DNA of 64,000 nt from Stanieria sp964562685 (GTDB taxonomy: Bacteria; Cyanobacteriota; Cyanobacteriia; Cyanobacteriales; Xenococcaceae). Shown piece after piece: positions 45,414-54,769 of the stretch. The stretch is from the NCBI GenBank assembly GCA_964562685.1, contig CAZLUP010000008.1, positions 53,309 to 117,308 on the forward strand, written 5' to 3'. The position numbers and the translations under genes are program-made. The notes under the pieces are model-generated. The model was not told the DNA's origin and ran no database searches. It was given only the letters and a program-made list of their open reading frames with translations. Within the stretch, counting starts at the first letter, position 1. The number at the start of each line of letters is the position of its first letter.

Positions 45414-46889
45414 TTACCTAACTATCGATGTTTCAGCATAACTAGATTGTGCTTCTAAAACCATTTGTTTTTTAGTTTTTTGACAATTAATTAAACCAAA
45501 AACCAGCCAAAAAATTAGCAATCCAGTAGTTAATAATAAAATCGAACCTGAACCAAACTGAACAATTAGTGCGGGGGCAGCAGCCGTAAATAAACCACCA
45601 CCAACAATTGGTTCAAAGAAAAGTTGTTTGTAGGCAAAGCTTTCAAATGCCCCTGTACGATTTTCCGCATCTACCATCCGAATTAACAAAATTCCTGTGG
45701 CGTTAACTCCCATCGATTGACCCATATCACCTATCCCGCGCTCAAACCAATAAACTGGTAAAATGCGAGGTGCAAGGTAAATAAAAGCTAAAACATTCCA
45801 GAGAATACCTGCGATCGATAGAATTAAGAAAACACCAAGATTGGCACCCAGAACAGTTAGATTGATTGAGGCTAAAGCAGTGATCACCACAACATCAAGA
45901 GCTACTCCAGCAATTCTTTCTTGAAGTCTGCGTTCAATTAGGCACTCAAGACCTAAACGTTTCATCACTAACTGAATAATAATACCGCCGATTAAGGTCA
46001 TGGGAAAAAGCGGTACAGCACCAATCAATTCAAAACCTCCTCTTCCCCAAGAAATTGATTCAATCCAGGTTAAAACCTGTAAAATTAACCAACCAATTAC
46101 TATTGCTAATCCTGTAAAACCAAAGTTAAGGGAAAGCGGATCGATCAATAGATTGCGCATCAATCTTGCTTTTCTTTGTAAAAAGCGGTGATCTTCTATA
46201 GGTGCGGTTTCTTGAAATTGAGCATCACCACTTCGTACAGGAGTTGGTTCTGTTTGAAGATAACCTTTTTGACGACCCCAATGAGCTAAAACAGTACCAA
46301 AAAAAATCCCTGAGACAATGCCAACCGTAGCTAAACCTAAAGCTAAGTCTCCGCCTTCAGCAAAATCTAATTGAGTCAGAGTTGCAGACATCCCTGCTGC
46401 TGTGCCGTGACCCCCTTCAAAAGCAATTTCGATTAAAGCACCACTAATAGGATTAACGTTGAAAAGAGGAACAAGTACCAACATTGCTAAGGCAATTCCA
46501 ATTACGTATTGTCCCCAAGCGAGAGTTTGCCCAAAGGCTACTTGAGGTGCGGTTTTACGCCAAATATCTTTGGGATTCGGAATAGTTTCACCTAAAAATA
46601 AGGCAGCAAAAACAATATTGATAAAGACTCCAGGTGATTGTGACCAAACTTCTCTCATGGTTTCAGGGAATAACCCACCAGCTAGATAAGCATCTGCTGC
46701 TGTACCAGTAGCGACTGCGATCGCACCTAATACTCCTGGTCCTAGTAATAAAGCGATCGCACCTGCAATAATTGATTCGGGAAGATAAAGTGTTTGGAAA
46801 AGTCTTATTTTATGTTTGATAAATCTGGCTACGAGGATTAAAATCCCCAGCATCACAAAAGCGAAAAAGACATCAAGCAGCTCGAACAT
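45414..46889 (-). CDS. Sodium/glutamate symporter-like membrane protein (GltS family)
   Basis: 491 residues with about twelve membrane helices. The N-terminal LYLPESIIAGAIALLLGPGVLG, the central FEGGHGTAAGMSATLTQLDF and the C-terminal GIGDMGQSMGVNATGILLIR are the twin conserved re-entrant segments of GltS-type carriers. It is longer than E. coli GltS (about 400), mostly by a middle loop with QFQETAPIEDHRFLQRKARL. Glutamate is the family substrate, but other carboxylates are possible. Transcribed alone, divergent from tilS with 138 bp between. Confidence 0.9.
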   Translation of the reverse strand: MFELLDVFFAFVMLGILILVARFIKHKIRLFQTLYLPESIIAGAIALLLGPGVLGAIAVATGTAADAYLAGGLFPETMREVWSQSPGVFINIVFAALFLGETIPNPKDIWRKTAPQVAFGQTLAWGQYVIGIALAMLVLVPLFNVNPISGALIEIAFEGGHGTAAGMSATLTQLDFAEGGDLALGLATVGIVSGIFFGTVLAHWGRQKGYLQTEPTPVRSGDAQFQETAPIEDHRFLQRKARLMRNLLIDPLSLNFGFTGLAIVIGWLILQVLTWIESISWGRGGFELIGAVPLFPMTLIGGIIIQLVMKRLGLECLIERRLQERIAGVALDVVVITALASINLTVLGANLGVFLILSIAGILWNVLAFIYLAPRILPVYWFERGIGDMGQSMGVNATGILLIRMVDAENRTGAFESFAYKQLFFEPIVGGGLFTAAAPALIVQFGSGSILLLTTGLLIFWLVFGLINCQKTKKQMVLEAQSSYAETSIVR

Positions 46890-47027
46890 TTTTTAATTGA
46901 TTTTAGGATAATAATTTAGTCTGAGTATGTCGGCATTATAGTAGTCTGTTTGTAACAAAGATTACTTAGATTAATAATGTTGAAGCAATTTCTATCTTTC
47001 GATAGATATCAATGTTAAGAAAAATTT

Positions 47028-48011
47028 ATGGATTATCATTCTAGTTGGACTTTGGTTCACGCTAGGCTGCATCAGACTTTAAGAAAACGCAAGTTATTAC
47101 CTAAACAAGCTAAAGTTTTGATCGCTTTATCTGGTGGACAAGATTCTCTTTGTTTAAGCAAACTTTTACTTGATTTACAATCAAAATGGCAATGGCAAAT
47201 TGCGATCGCTCATTGCGATCATCGTTGGTCATCGGATACTGGTATAGCTGAACACGTTCAAAAGATTGTTCAAACTTGGAATGTGCCTTTTTATCTCCCA
47301 ATCGCCGAATCTCTGCCAGAAACAGAAGCAGCAGCTAGAACTTGGCGTTATCAAGCGTTGACAGAAATTGCCGAAGCCCAAGGATTACAATATGTAGTAA
47401 CGGGTCATACCAAAAGCGATCGCGCTGAGACTTTACTTTACAATCTGGTTAGAGGTGCAGGTGCAGATGGTTTAAGTGCTTTGACTTGGCAACGTCCGTT
47501 AACTTCGACAATTACTTTGGTACGTCCGATCTTAAATTTGACTCGTCGGGAAACTTTTGATTTTTGCCAACAATTTCAGTTACCCATTTGGTTTGATGCA
47601 GCTAATCACAATAGCAAGTATGCTCGTAATCGCATTCGTGCCGAGCTAATTCCTTACTTACAAACAAATTTTAATTCACAAGTCGAAAATTCTTTGGCAC
47701 AAACAGCAGAATTATTACGTGCCGATGTAGAGTATTTGGAAGATACGGCAAGACATTGTTTTAATCAGGCAATTTCCCCCACAGGCAAGCAACTTAATTG
47801 CATTATTCTTAAAAATCTACCCCTAGCTTTACAACGTCGAGTTATTCGACAATTTCTTAGCTCATTAATCGGTAAAGCTGCTAATTTTGAGCAAATTGAA
47901 GCTGTTCGTGATTTAATCTCTGCACCTAATCGCACTCGGACTTCCACTTTACCAGGAAATGTAGTTGTAGAAGTAAAGCAAGATTGGCTCGTCTTACAAG
48001 AAATTAATTAA
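47028..48011 (+). CDS. tilS: tRNA(Ile)-lysidine synthase
   Basis: 327 residues. The PP-loop is VLIALSGGQDSLCLSKLL (SGGQDS at 35-40) and is followed by IAIAHCDHRWSSDT and VVTGHTKSDRAETLLYNLVRGAGADGL, the usual ATP pyrophosphatase signatures. The C-terminal substrate-binding region is short, as in many cyanobacteria. It converts C34 of the CAU anticodon to lysidine so the tRNA reads AUA. The start is the ATG at 47028; no strong Shine-Dalgarno sequence is visible. Confidence 0.97.
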   Translation: MDYHSSWTLVHARLHQTLRKRKLLPKQAKVLIALSGGQDSLCLSKLLLDLQSKWQWQIAIAHCDHRWSSDTGIAEHVQKIVQTWNVPFYLPIAESLPETEAAARTWRYQALTEIAEAQGLQYVVTGHTKSDRAETLLYNLVRGAGADGLSALTWQRPLTSTITLVRPILNLTRRETFDFCQQFQLPIWFDAANHNSKYARNRIRAELIPYLQTNFNSQVENSLAQTAELLRADVEYLEDTARHCFNQAISPTGKQLNCIILKNLPLALQRRVIRQFLSSLIGKAANFEQIEAVRDLISAPNRTRTSTLPGNVVVEVKQDWLVLQEIN

Positions 48012-48698
48012 TAATTGATGTTACCTACTTTTGAATAAATGTAATTACTTAATTAATTAAATACGCCAATCATAAAAAATCTTTTCAATTAGTCGAAGAA
48101 ATAGTTACAGGATTACCACAATAATTAAGTTGCTGATTTTGGGGTACTTCTACCTTAATTCCTAAATTATTTAGTGCTTCAGTAATCGAGATAGCAAACC
48201 CTAATCCTTCTATTCCTATTGCTGATTTTTTAGCATTTACAATACCTATTACTTCTCCATACTTATTTAGTAGTGGTCCTCCACTATTTCCCGGATTAAT
48301 TGGAGCATCTGTTTGAATTAATGATTGATTTTCTGACTCGTCATCAAGAGAATATAGTGTAGCTAAACTTTCTTTTTTTTAATTATATTCATGTTTAATT
48401 TTTTATGAAAATTAAAATAAACTTACTTTTTGTAAATATTTTGGTAGTTAATTATGGATAAGTTATTTCAATAATCAATTATAAAAAATGTATTTTTGAT
48501 AATTTAAATCACTAAATGTATGTGATTTATAATTTGTTTTATATTTGTAACAATTCAAAAGCCTAATTAATGAACAAAATTAAAAATGCTTTTTGATAAC
48601 GTTAATAACCTTTAATGAAACTTTGTTAGCTTTAAGCACTAAAATCAAAAAAATGTCAAACTATTTAAAGCGTACTACAACTCAAATTATTGTATTTC
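48012..48698. other. Gene-poor, very AT-rich region with a protease fragment
   Basis: About 690 bases between tilS and the ABC exporter. Only the truncated trypsin-like fragment at 48085-48378 has coding character. The rest (48380-48690) is very AT-rich with no plausible gene. Confidence 0.6.
48085..48378 (-). pseudogene. 5'-truncated trypsin-like (HtrA/DegP-type) serine protease
   Basis: A minus-strand frame of about 97 codons ending in TGA (48085-48087) and closed upstream by TAA near 48379-48381. It has no start codon. It encodes the last catalytic segment of a chymotrypsin-fold protease: LIQTDAPINPGNSGGPLLN, with the Ser nucleophile and oxyanion hole, followed by GIVNAKKSAIGIEGLGFAI. The His and Asp of the triad are gone, so it cannot be active. 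The 3' end is well preserved, which suggests a fairly recent truncation. Confidence 0.8.
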
Positions 48699-50522
48699 AT
48701 GGCTGTTTCCTCTCCTTTAGTCAAACCTCGCGAAAACGACTGGCGACTGTTTCTCAAACTGATTCCTTACACCCGTAATAATCGTGGTATTTTAGTAATT
48801 TCGATGATTTTGCTCGTTCCTCTAGCGATCGCAGGAGCAGTTCAACCTTTAATTATTGGACAAGCAATTTCTTTACTAAGAGAGGAAAAAACTTGGTCTT
48901 TTCTGCAAAATATACCTCTAGACCAAGGAATTAATATTTTAGCTGGCTTATTATTATTGACTGTCATTGTTCGTCTGATTTTCGCTTCAATTCAGGGTTA
49001 TTTGGTACAAAAAATCGGACAAGAAATCACCGCAGCAGTAAGGGAAGACTTGTTTACTCATGTTACCGCTCTAGCTGCTAGTTTTTTTGACCGTACTCCC
49101 GTCGGGAAACTAGTAACTCGGATCGCCAGTGATGTGGAAGCTTTAGGAGATGTCTTTGCTAGTGGTGCGATCGGTGTAATTAGTGATTTTATCTCAATTG
49201 TTGCCATTGTCGTGACTGTTTATGTAGTCGACTGGCGATTAGCAACGATGTTGGTATTGATGTTGCTTCCAGTGACTGCTTTGATTATTTATTTTCAAAG
49301 ACAATATCGCAAAGCTAATTATCGTGCCAGAGAAGAATTATCCCAACTCAATTCGATGTTGCAAGAAAACATTGTTGGGATTAACATCGTGCAATTGTTT
49401 AGAAGAGAAAGATACAATGCAGAAATGTTTAGAGCAATTAACGATCGCTATCGTAAAGAAGTTGATCAAACTATTTTTCACGATTCTGCTATTTCTGCAA
49501 CCCTAGAATGGATTTCCTTAGTTGCGATCGCTGGTGTGCTTTGGTTGGGTGGTATTTTTGTTCTTAGAGAAAATATTACCTTTGGAACTTTATCTGCTTT
49601 TATTCTTTACGCTCAAAGACTATTTAATCCGATTCGTCAATTTGCTGATAAATTTACCATGTTTCAAGCGGGCTTTACGGCAATTGAAAGAATTAGCGAG
49701 TTAATGAATGAACCTATTGCCATCAGAGATTCTCAAACAGCTTTATCAATTAATAATCAATTAAATTCTCAAGGAATCAATCAAGAAAATAATCGAGGAG
49801 AAATTCAGTTTGAAAATGTTTGGTTTGGTTATAAACCAGATGAATATGTCCTCAAAAATTTAGATTTTACTATTAAACCAGGAGAAAAAGTTGCTCTAGT
49901 AGGTCCCACAGGAGCAGGAAAAAGTTCTATTATTAGATTGCTATGTCGTCTTTATGAACCCAGTCAAGGCAGAATTTTAATAGATGGAATTGATATTAAA
50001 GATATTACCCAAGCAGAATTGCGTCGTTATGTGGGAGTAATTTTACAAGAAAGTTTTCTTTTTGCAGGAGATATCAAACGCAACATTACTTTAGGTGAAA
50101 ATTATTCTTTAGCAGAAGTACAACAAGCAGCAAAACTAACCAATATTGATAGCTTTATTGAACAGTTACCACAAGGATACAATACCCAATTAAGAGAAAG
50201 AGGAACAAATCTTTCTGGAGGACAAAAACAATTATTAGCTTTTGCTCGTGTCGCCATTCGTAATCCTCACGTTTTAGTATTAGATGAAGCTACTGCTAGT
50301 TTAGACGTCAAAACTGAAGCTTTAATACAAGAAGCGTTAGAAGAATTACTTAAAGATAGAACCGCAATTATTATTGCTCACCGACTTTCTACTATTCGTA
50401 ATGTCGATAAAATTTTAGTTCTTAAACGAGGTGAATTAGTCGAATCAGGTAATCATGAAGAGTTATTGGCACAAGAAGGTTTATATGCCAGTTTATATAA
50501 ACTACAAATGTTAGGGAGTTAA
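48699..50522 (+). CDS. ABC exporter, fused permease/ATPase (MsbA/MdlB type)
   Basis: 607 residues from ATG at 48699; an in-frame TTG nine bases earlier is less likely. Six membrane helices (about 1-320, including TPVGKLVTRIASDVEAL, an intracellular coupling region) precede the nucleotide-binding domain. That domain has Walker A VGPTGAGKSSIIRLL, Q-loop VILQESFLFAG, signature TNLSGGQKQLLAFAR, Walker B VLVLDEATASLD and the H-loop IIIAHRLSTIRN. It works as a homodimer or heterodimer in the inner membrane. The substrate (lipid, drug or peptide) is unknown. No partner gene is adjacent. Confidence 0.95.
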   Translation: MAVSSPLVKPRENDWRLFLKLIPYTRNNRGILVISMILLVPLAIAGAVQPLIIGQAISLLREEKTWSFLQNIPLDQGINILAGLLLLTVIVRLIFASIQGYLVQKIGQEITAAVREDLFTHVTALAASFFDRTPVGKLVTRIASDVEALGDVFASGAIGVISDFISIVAIVVTVYVVDWRLATMLVLMLLPVTALIIYFQRQYRKANYRAREELSQLNSMLQENIVGINIVQLFRRERYNAEMFRAINDRYRKEVDQTIFHDSAISATLEWISLVAIAGVLWLGGIFVLRENITFGTLSAFILYAQRLFNPIRQFADKFTMFQAGFTAIERISELMNEPIAIRDSQTALSINNQLNSQGINQENNRGEIQFENVWFGYKPDEYVLKNLDFTIKPGEKVALVGPTGAGKSSIIRLLCRLYEPSQGRILIDGIDIKDITQAELRRYVGVILQESFLFAGDIKRNITLGENYSLAEVQQAAKLTNIDSFIEQLPQGYNTQLRERGTNLSGGQKQLLAFARVAIRNPHVLVLDEATASLDVKTEALIQEALEELLKDRTAIIIAHRLSTIRNVDKILVLKRGELVESGNHEELLAQEGLYASLYKLQMLGS

Positions 50523-50657
50523 TATTAAATAATAAGTAATAGGTAATAAATTGACATTATCTAACTAAATTAACGCAATCAACCAATAACTCATCTGCGT
50601 TTATCTGCGTGTATCTGTGGACATTTTTTGATAAACGATAAGCCATTAACATTTTTT

Positions 50658-51770
50658 TTACTTTTTACTTGTAGTCTTTAATATTGATGCAATAGATTCT
50701 GAACTACGTTTTTCTCGCCACAACCAATGATGATCTTGTCCATAAGTTTTAATATGAGCGATCCCCTTATCGATCAAATTTTCTAACTCATCAAAATCAC
50801 TAAAAGTAGAACCAATTGTTGCTGGATAATTAATCTGTTGTTTGATTAGAGGATAATCAGAAGCAATGATGTAACAACCACAAGAAGCAGCATCACTGAT
50901 TACTCCACTAGTACGATAATAATAGCGGACGCGATCGTAATGAATTACTAAAATATCAATTTGTTGGAGTAATTGTAAGTAGTCTTGTTCTTTAGTTGTG
51001 TCATAAAGCTGTGCTTTTATTTCATTTAAATAAGCAGGTTTTTGTCCGAAAGGAGTTCCAATAATTAATTCACATTCAGCATGATTTTGAAGATATGCTT
51101 GAAGTTTTTCTAAGATCTTGCCGATGGGTTTGTCAGCCCTAATCATTCCTACAATTCCAATTTTTATAGGAGTATTTTCTGCTAATCTTTCTCCTGATTT
51201 AAGTCGGGGAAAAACATCATTTCTAAGGGGATGAGGTATAACTATTTTTGAAGCAGCAGGTAATTGAACTTTAGTTGGTAAAATATCGTCGTTTAATTCT
51301 AATAAAATGACTTTGAAGCGATTAAATAATTGTAAATAAAGTTTTAAATATAATAAGCCAAAATATTTAAGTTTACTGTAAATGGCAAATTGCTGATTAC
51401 CATGTAACATAATAAGAATTTCTTTGCCTGTCAAAGCAAGTAAGGGTAGCAATAATAATAAATGTTGATTGTAAGCTTCAAAAACTAATAAAGAATCGCA
51501 TTCTTTTAGTTTTAAGGCTCTCATTCCCATTGCCAAATGACGATATTCTCGTCGTAAATGCAGACCAATAGCATAAACAGGAATAGCCTCAGTAATTTTC
51601 TTTAACCATAAAGGTAAAGGAGTTTCAATTGATAAAAATCCTATTTTTTTTGCACTTAAATACTGATTAAGATTGAGTAAATCTTTTAATCCTTCATGAA
51701 ATAATTGAATTTGAGAATAGTCAGTAACTGTTTGTGGGGATTGAGCAATGCTTGGTTCAAGAGATGTCAT
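50658..51770 (-). CDS. Glycosyltransferase-like protein (GT-B type), divergent
   Basis: 370 residues from the ATG complementary to 51768-51770, preceded by a purine-rich AGAGAAGAGATT. Upstream in-frame residues lack homology-like character. The pattern suggests a GT-B fold: LMLHGNQQFAIYSKLKYFGLLYLKLYLQL in the first half and a second Rossmann half from IKIGIVGMIRADKPIGKIL, then TSGVISDAASCGCYIIASDYPLI near the end. A clear E-x7-E motif is missing, so activity and sugar are uncertain. It lies far from the EPS cluster and could serve glycolipid or envelope synthesis. It is 32 bp upstream-adjacent to no other minus gene; YihY starts beyond it. Confidence 0.6.
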   Translation of the reverse strand: MTSLEPSIAQSPQTVTDYSQIQLFHEGLKDLLNLNQYLSAKKIGFLSIETPLPLWLKKITEAIPVYAIGLHLRREYRHLAMGMRALKLKECDSLLVFEAYNQHLLLLLPLLALTGKEILIMLHGNQQFAIYSKLKYFGLLYLKLYLQLFNRFKVILLELNDDILPTKVQLPAASKIVIPHPLRNDVFPRLKSGERLAENTPIKIGIVGMIRADKPIGKILEKLQAYLQNHAECELIIGTPFGQKPAYLNEIKAQLYDTTKEQDYLQLLQQIDILVIHYDRVRYYYRTSGVISDAASCGCYIIASDYPLIKQQINYPATIGSTFSDFDELENLIDKGIAHIKTYGQDHHWLWREKRSSESIASILKTTSKK

Positions 51771-51892
51771 AATAATCTCTTCTCTGCATAGTAATAGTTT
51801 TCTTTGCCAAGATAACATACAAAATTCTTGACTTATAGACAAATTTGCCAAAGTCAACAATCAGCCATCCGAAACAGAAAGTCATCAACCGA

Positions 51893-52777
51893 TTAATTAT
51901 TAACTTCTACTCGTTGAGAATAACGCCTAGGCAAAATTTTAGAGCCATATTTATGAGCATAAACTTGAGTAAATTCTGCTCCAAACAAAATAATTTGAGC
52001 CGAATAATAAACCCAAGCTAAAAAGATAATCAAAGAACCTGCTGCGCCATAGGTAGAACCTAAACCGCCTTTTTCAAAGTACCATCCCAATAAAAATTTA
52101 CCAAAAATAAATAATAAAGAAGTAATAATTGCTCCTACCCAGACATCTTTCCAAGTAATTTTGACATCAGGAACATATTTAAACATTAAAGCAAACATAA
52201 AAGTTAGTAAGCCAAAAGAAACAAAAAAATCAATATTGTCCCATAAAAATTTTGAACCTGGTAGAAAATTTAGATCAAATTTTTTTACAGTAGATAAAAC
52301 TGCACTAATAATTAAAGAAGCGAGTAATAAAAAACCGATCGCGACTACCATTAAGAAAGAAAATAATCGCTTACTAATAAATAACCAAATTCCTTTACCT
52401 GGTTTAGGTTGCACATTCCAAACAGTATTTAAAGCATCTTGTAGTTGACCAAAAACTCCCGAAGCACCAATTAACAAAACTCCCACACTAATTAATGAAG
52501 CTATATTACCTAGTTCTGGTTGATTAGCATTATTTAACGCTACTACAATTGCACTAGTTCCTTCAGTGCCTACTAATTTTTCTAATTGAGTAACTGTCTC
52601 CGCCTTAGCAGCATCTTGTCCAAAAACCGATCCAGCGATCGCTACTGCAATAACTAATAAGGGTGCAATGGAAAAAACTGTGTAATAAGCTAAGGCAGCA
52701 GCTAAAAGTGATACTTTATCTTTCTGCCATTGTTGAAAAGTTTCTTTTAATAATTTAAATATTTTCCCAATTGTCAT
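51893..52777 (-). CDS. YihY/BrkB-like inner membrane protein
   Basis: 294 residues with six membrane helices. Family marks are KVSLLAAALAYYTVFSIAPLLVIAVAI at the start, WNVQPKPGKGIWLFISKRL in the middle and GGLGSTYGAAGSLIIFLAWVYYSAQIILFGAEFTQVYA at the end. The family was once mis-assigned as RNase BN; its real function is unsettled, with proposals including envelope and lipid transport roles. The protein is of normal length. It is divergent from dxr with 173 bp between. Confidence 0.93.
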   Translation of the reverse strand: MTIGKIFKLLKETFQQWQKDKVSLLAAALAYYTVFSIAPLLVIAVAIAGSVFGQDAAKAETVTQLEKLVGTEGTSAIVVALNNANQPELGNIASLISVGVLLIGASGVFGQLQDALNTVWNVQPKPGKGIWLFISKRLFSFLMVVAIGFLLLASLIISAVLSTVKKFDLNFLPGSKFLWDNIDFFVSFGLLTFMFALMFKYVPDVKITWKDVWVGAIITSLLFIFGKFLLGWYFEKGGLGSTYGAAGSLIIFLAWVYYSAQIILFGAEFTQVYAHKYGSKILPRRYSQRVEVNN

Positions 52778-52950
52778 TGTTTCAACAACTCAGAGGTTGC
52801 CCGTATTTAGAGAGGAACTTCTTTTAAAAGTATATTGATTATTCAAATAATTTGTGATCTCAGAAAAACAACCTCTAGGTCTTAACTAGGGATACACGAA
52901 CAATTTATAGTGGAGAGAAGTCGATCCCCAATCAAAATTCAGCAAATATC

Positions 52951-54174
52951 GTGAAAGCAATTACAATTCTCGGTTCTACTGGTTCTATTGGTACGCAAAC
53001 TTTAGACATAGTTGCCCATCATCCAGATAAATTTCGTGTAGTTGGTTTAGCAGCAGGACGAAATATTCCGCTTTTAGTCGAACAAATTCGTCAATTTAAA
53101 CCAGAAGTAGTTGCTACTTCTTGTCTAGAAAAACTTCCAGAATTACAAGAAGCGGTCTCGGCTTTGCCGAGGCGCGGAGCGAGCGCCGATTTCCCTAATC
53201 CTCCCCAAATTTTAGCAGGAGCAGAAGGAGTAGTCGAAGTAGCCCGTTATGGCGATGCGGAAAGTGTGGTTACAGGAATTGTTGGTTGTGCTGGTTTATT
53301 GCCTACCATTGCTGCGATAGAAGCAGGTAAAGATATCGCCCTCGCCAACAAAGAAACTTTAATTGCAGGAGGTCCTGTTGTTTTACCTTTAGTCGAAAAA
53401 TACGGCGTTAAACTCCTTCCTGCTGACTCAGAACATTCAGCAATTTTTCAATGTTTGCAAGGTGTTCCCCAAGACGGTTTAAGAAAAATCCTTTTAACTG
53501 CTTCTGGTGGTGCTTTCCGCGATCTTTCTGTGGAAAAATTAAGCACCGTTACAGTTAAAGATGCCCTAAAACATCCCAACTGGTCGATGGGTAAAAAAAT
53601 TACGATCGATTCCGCTACCTTAATGAATAAGGGCTTAGAAGTAATAGAAGCACACTTTCTGTTTGGCTTAGATTACGACCGCATCGAAATTGTCATTCAT
53701 CCCCAAAGTATCATTCACTCCCTGATCGAGCTACAAGATACATCTGTACTAGCTCAACTGGGATGGCCCGATATGCGCTTACCTTTACTTTATGCTTTGT
53801 CTTTCCCCGAGAGGATTTATACTAATTGGGAACGCTTAGATTTAGTCAAAGCTGGCGATTTAACTTTCCGCGAACCAGATCATGATAAATATCCTTGTAT
53901 GCAACTAGCTTATGCAGCCGGGCAAGCCGGCGGTTTAATGCCTGCGGTACTCAATGCAGCCAACGAACAAGCAGTAGCTTTATTTTTAGCCGAACAAATT
54001 CAGTTTTTAGACATACCCCGTTTAATTGAAACTACTTGCGATCGCGCTCACAATCAAAATACTCAAACTCCTACTTTAGAAGATATTCTCAATGCAGATA
54101 ATTGGGCAAGAGAAACTGTTATAACTGCTAGTAAGGAATTAAACCAAAGCGATCGTTTGATTTCTTTAACATAA
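52951..54174 (+). CDS. dxr: 1-deoxy-D-xylulose-5-phosphate reductoisomerase
   Basis: 407 residues starting at GTG (52951). Motifs are ILGSTGSIGTQTLDIV (NADPH), LPADSEHSAIFQCLQG (metal-binding Asp/Glu), LTASGGAFRD and PNWSMGKKITIDSATLMNKGLEVIEA. It makes 2-C-methyl-D-erythritol 4-phosphate in the MEP pathway. Residues about 69-80 (SALPRRGASAD) are encoded by a GC-rich palindromic repeat (53154-53189) and fall in a surface region between conserved strands. They make the protein about ten residues longer than usual. Because the rest is perfect, the enzyme is presumably still active. Confidence 0.97.
   Translation: MKAITILGSTGSIGTQTLDIVAHHPDKFRVVGLAAGRNIPLLVEQIRQFKPEVVATSCLEKLPELQEAVSALPRRGASADFPNPPQILAGAEGVVEVARYGDAESVVTGIVGCAGLLPTIAAIEAGKDIALANKETLIAGGPVVLPLVEKYGVKLLPADSEHSAIFQCLQGVPQDGLRKILLTASGGAFRDLSVEKLSTVTVKDALKHPNWSMGKKITIDSATLMNKGLEVIEAHFLFGLDYDRIEIVIHPQSIIHSLIELQDTSVLAQLGWPDMRLPLLYALSFPERIYTNWERLDLVKAGDLTFREPDHDKYPCMQLAYAAGQAGGLMPAVLNAANEQAVALFLAEQIQFLDIPRLIETTCDRAHNQNTQTPTLEDILNADNWARETVITASKELNQSDRLISLT
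53154..53189. repeat. Double-hairpin GC-rich repeat inside dxr
   Basis: CTCGGC-TTT-GCCGAG (53157-53171) followed at once by GGCGC...GCGCC (53171-53187). The block is far richer in G+C than the gene around it and in frame with it. It looks like a REP- or STRR-type element that invaded coding sequence and was kept because its length preserves the frame. Confidence 0.7.
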
Positions 54175-54195
54175 ATCTTTTTCGTACTTTAATTT

Positions 54196-54414
54196 ATGTC
54201 AGTAGAACTAATTATAGTTATTGCTTCGGTTGTAATCACTTGGCTGATTTTTACTTGGTTAATTAAGGTTTTAAAAGCAAGTCTCAGTACAGCTATAACC
54301 ATTGCTGCAATTCTACTGATTTTACAGCTAGTATTTGGTATTCAATATCAAACTATTTGGCAAGAAGTAATCAAATTGCCAGAAATTATTTGGCAATTAT
54401 TAGACAAAAATTAA
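54196..54414 (+). CDS. Small membrane protein downstream of dxr
   Basis: 72 residues with two hydrophobic segments (LIIVIASVVITWLIFTWLI and LSTAITIAAILLILQLVFGI) and an amphipathic end. It starts 21 bp after dxr and ends before a terminator, so it is probably co-transcribed. Family unknown. A similar small protein beside dxr would support it being real. Confidence 0.65.
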   Translation: MSVELIIVIASVVITWLIFTWLIKVLKASLSTAITIAAILLILQLVFGIQYQTIWQEVIKLPEIIWQLLDKN

Positions 54415-54434
54415 ACCCAATTATTTAATTATTT

Positions 54435-54469
54435 CCCCATCTAAACAATTAGGTGGGGTGTTTAATTTT
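54435..54469 (+). terminator. Probable terminator of dxr and the small membrane gene
   Basis: CCCCATCT pairs with AGGTGGGG (one G-T wobble) around an 8-base loop, followed by the T-rich TGTTTAATTTT. It is 20 bases after the stop of the small gene. The T-run is interrupted, so strength is uncertain. Confidence 0.65.
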
Positions 54470-54549
54470 AATTTTTAAAACTAAATTTTATCCAGGGAAC
54501 GTCTCTATATCAGTGACCAGTTATCAGGAAGTAAAAAGTAGCAATTAAC

Positions 54550-54580
54550 CTAAGCGAAGCACACTACCGTAGGTCTCAAC
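54550..54580. repeat. 31-bp dispersed repeat, copy 1
   Basis: Begins CTAAGCGAAGCACACTACC and ends GTAGGTCTCAAC. A second copy with three differences lies at 63885-63915. Both sit beside GTTTATCTGTGGACAAACAA, which shows they are parts of one element family. Confidence 0.75.
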
Positions 54581-54648
54581 AAAAAACAACACTACCAACC
54601 GATCAATCTATCTGTCCCTTCGTTCCACTCAGGACGAGGTTTATCCGT

Positions 54649-54722
54649 GTTTATCTGTGGACAAACAATTAACAATAAACAAAAAGTTTATCTGTGGACA
54701 AACAATTAACAATAAACAAAAA
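54649..54722. repeat. Two perfect 37-bp tandem repeats
   Basis: Unit 54649-54685 and unit 54686-54722 are identical, each starting GTTTATCTGTGGACAAACAA. They are directly adjacent without spacers. The first 21 bases recur at 63860-63880, and a related stretch (TATCTGCGTGTATCTGTGG) lies near 50604-50622. Confidence 0.85.
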
Positions 54723-54769
54723 CTAGTATTTTAGGGTGTACCTCATAGAGCGTGAGAACTGCGATAACA

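Larger units (their letters stand above)
54415..54769. other. Repeat-rich intergenic region
   Basis: 355 bases between convergent genes. It holds the dxr-operon terminator, the 54550-54580 dispersed repeat and the 37-bp tandem repeat (each listed). GGTGTACCTC at 54735-54744 recurs as its complement at 63824-63833. No gene is seen. Confidence 0.6.

Noticed and set aside
54649..54722. Possible CRISPR array from two 37-bp repeats
   Set aside because: The units are directly adjacent with no spacers, only two exist, and no cas-like gene is in the window.
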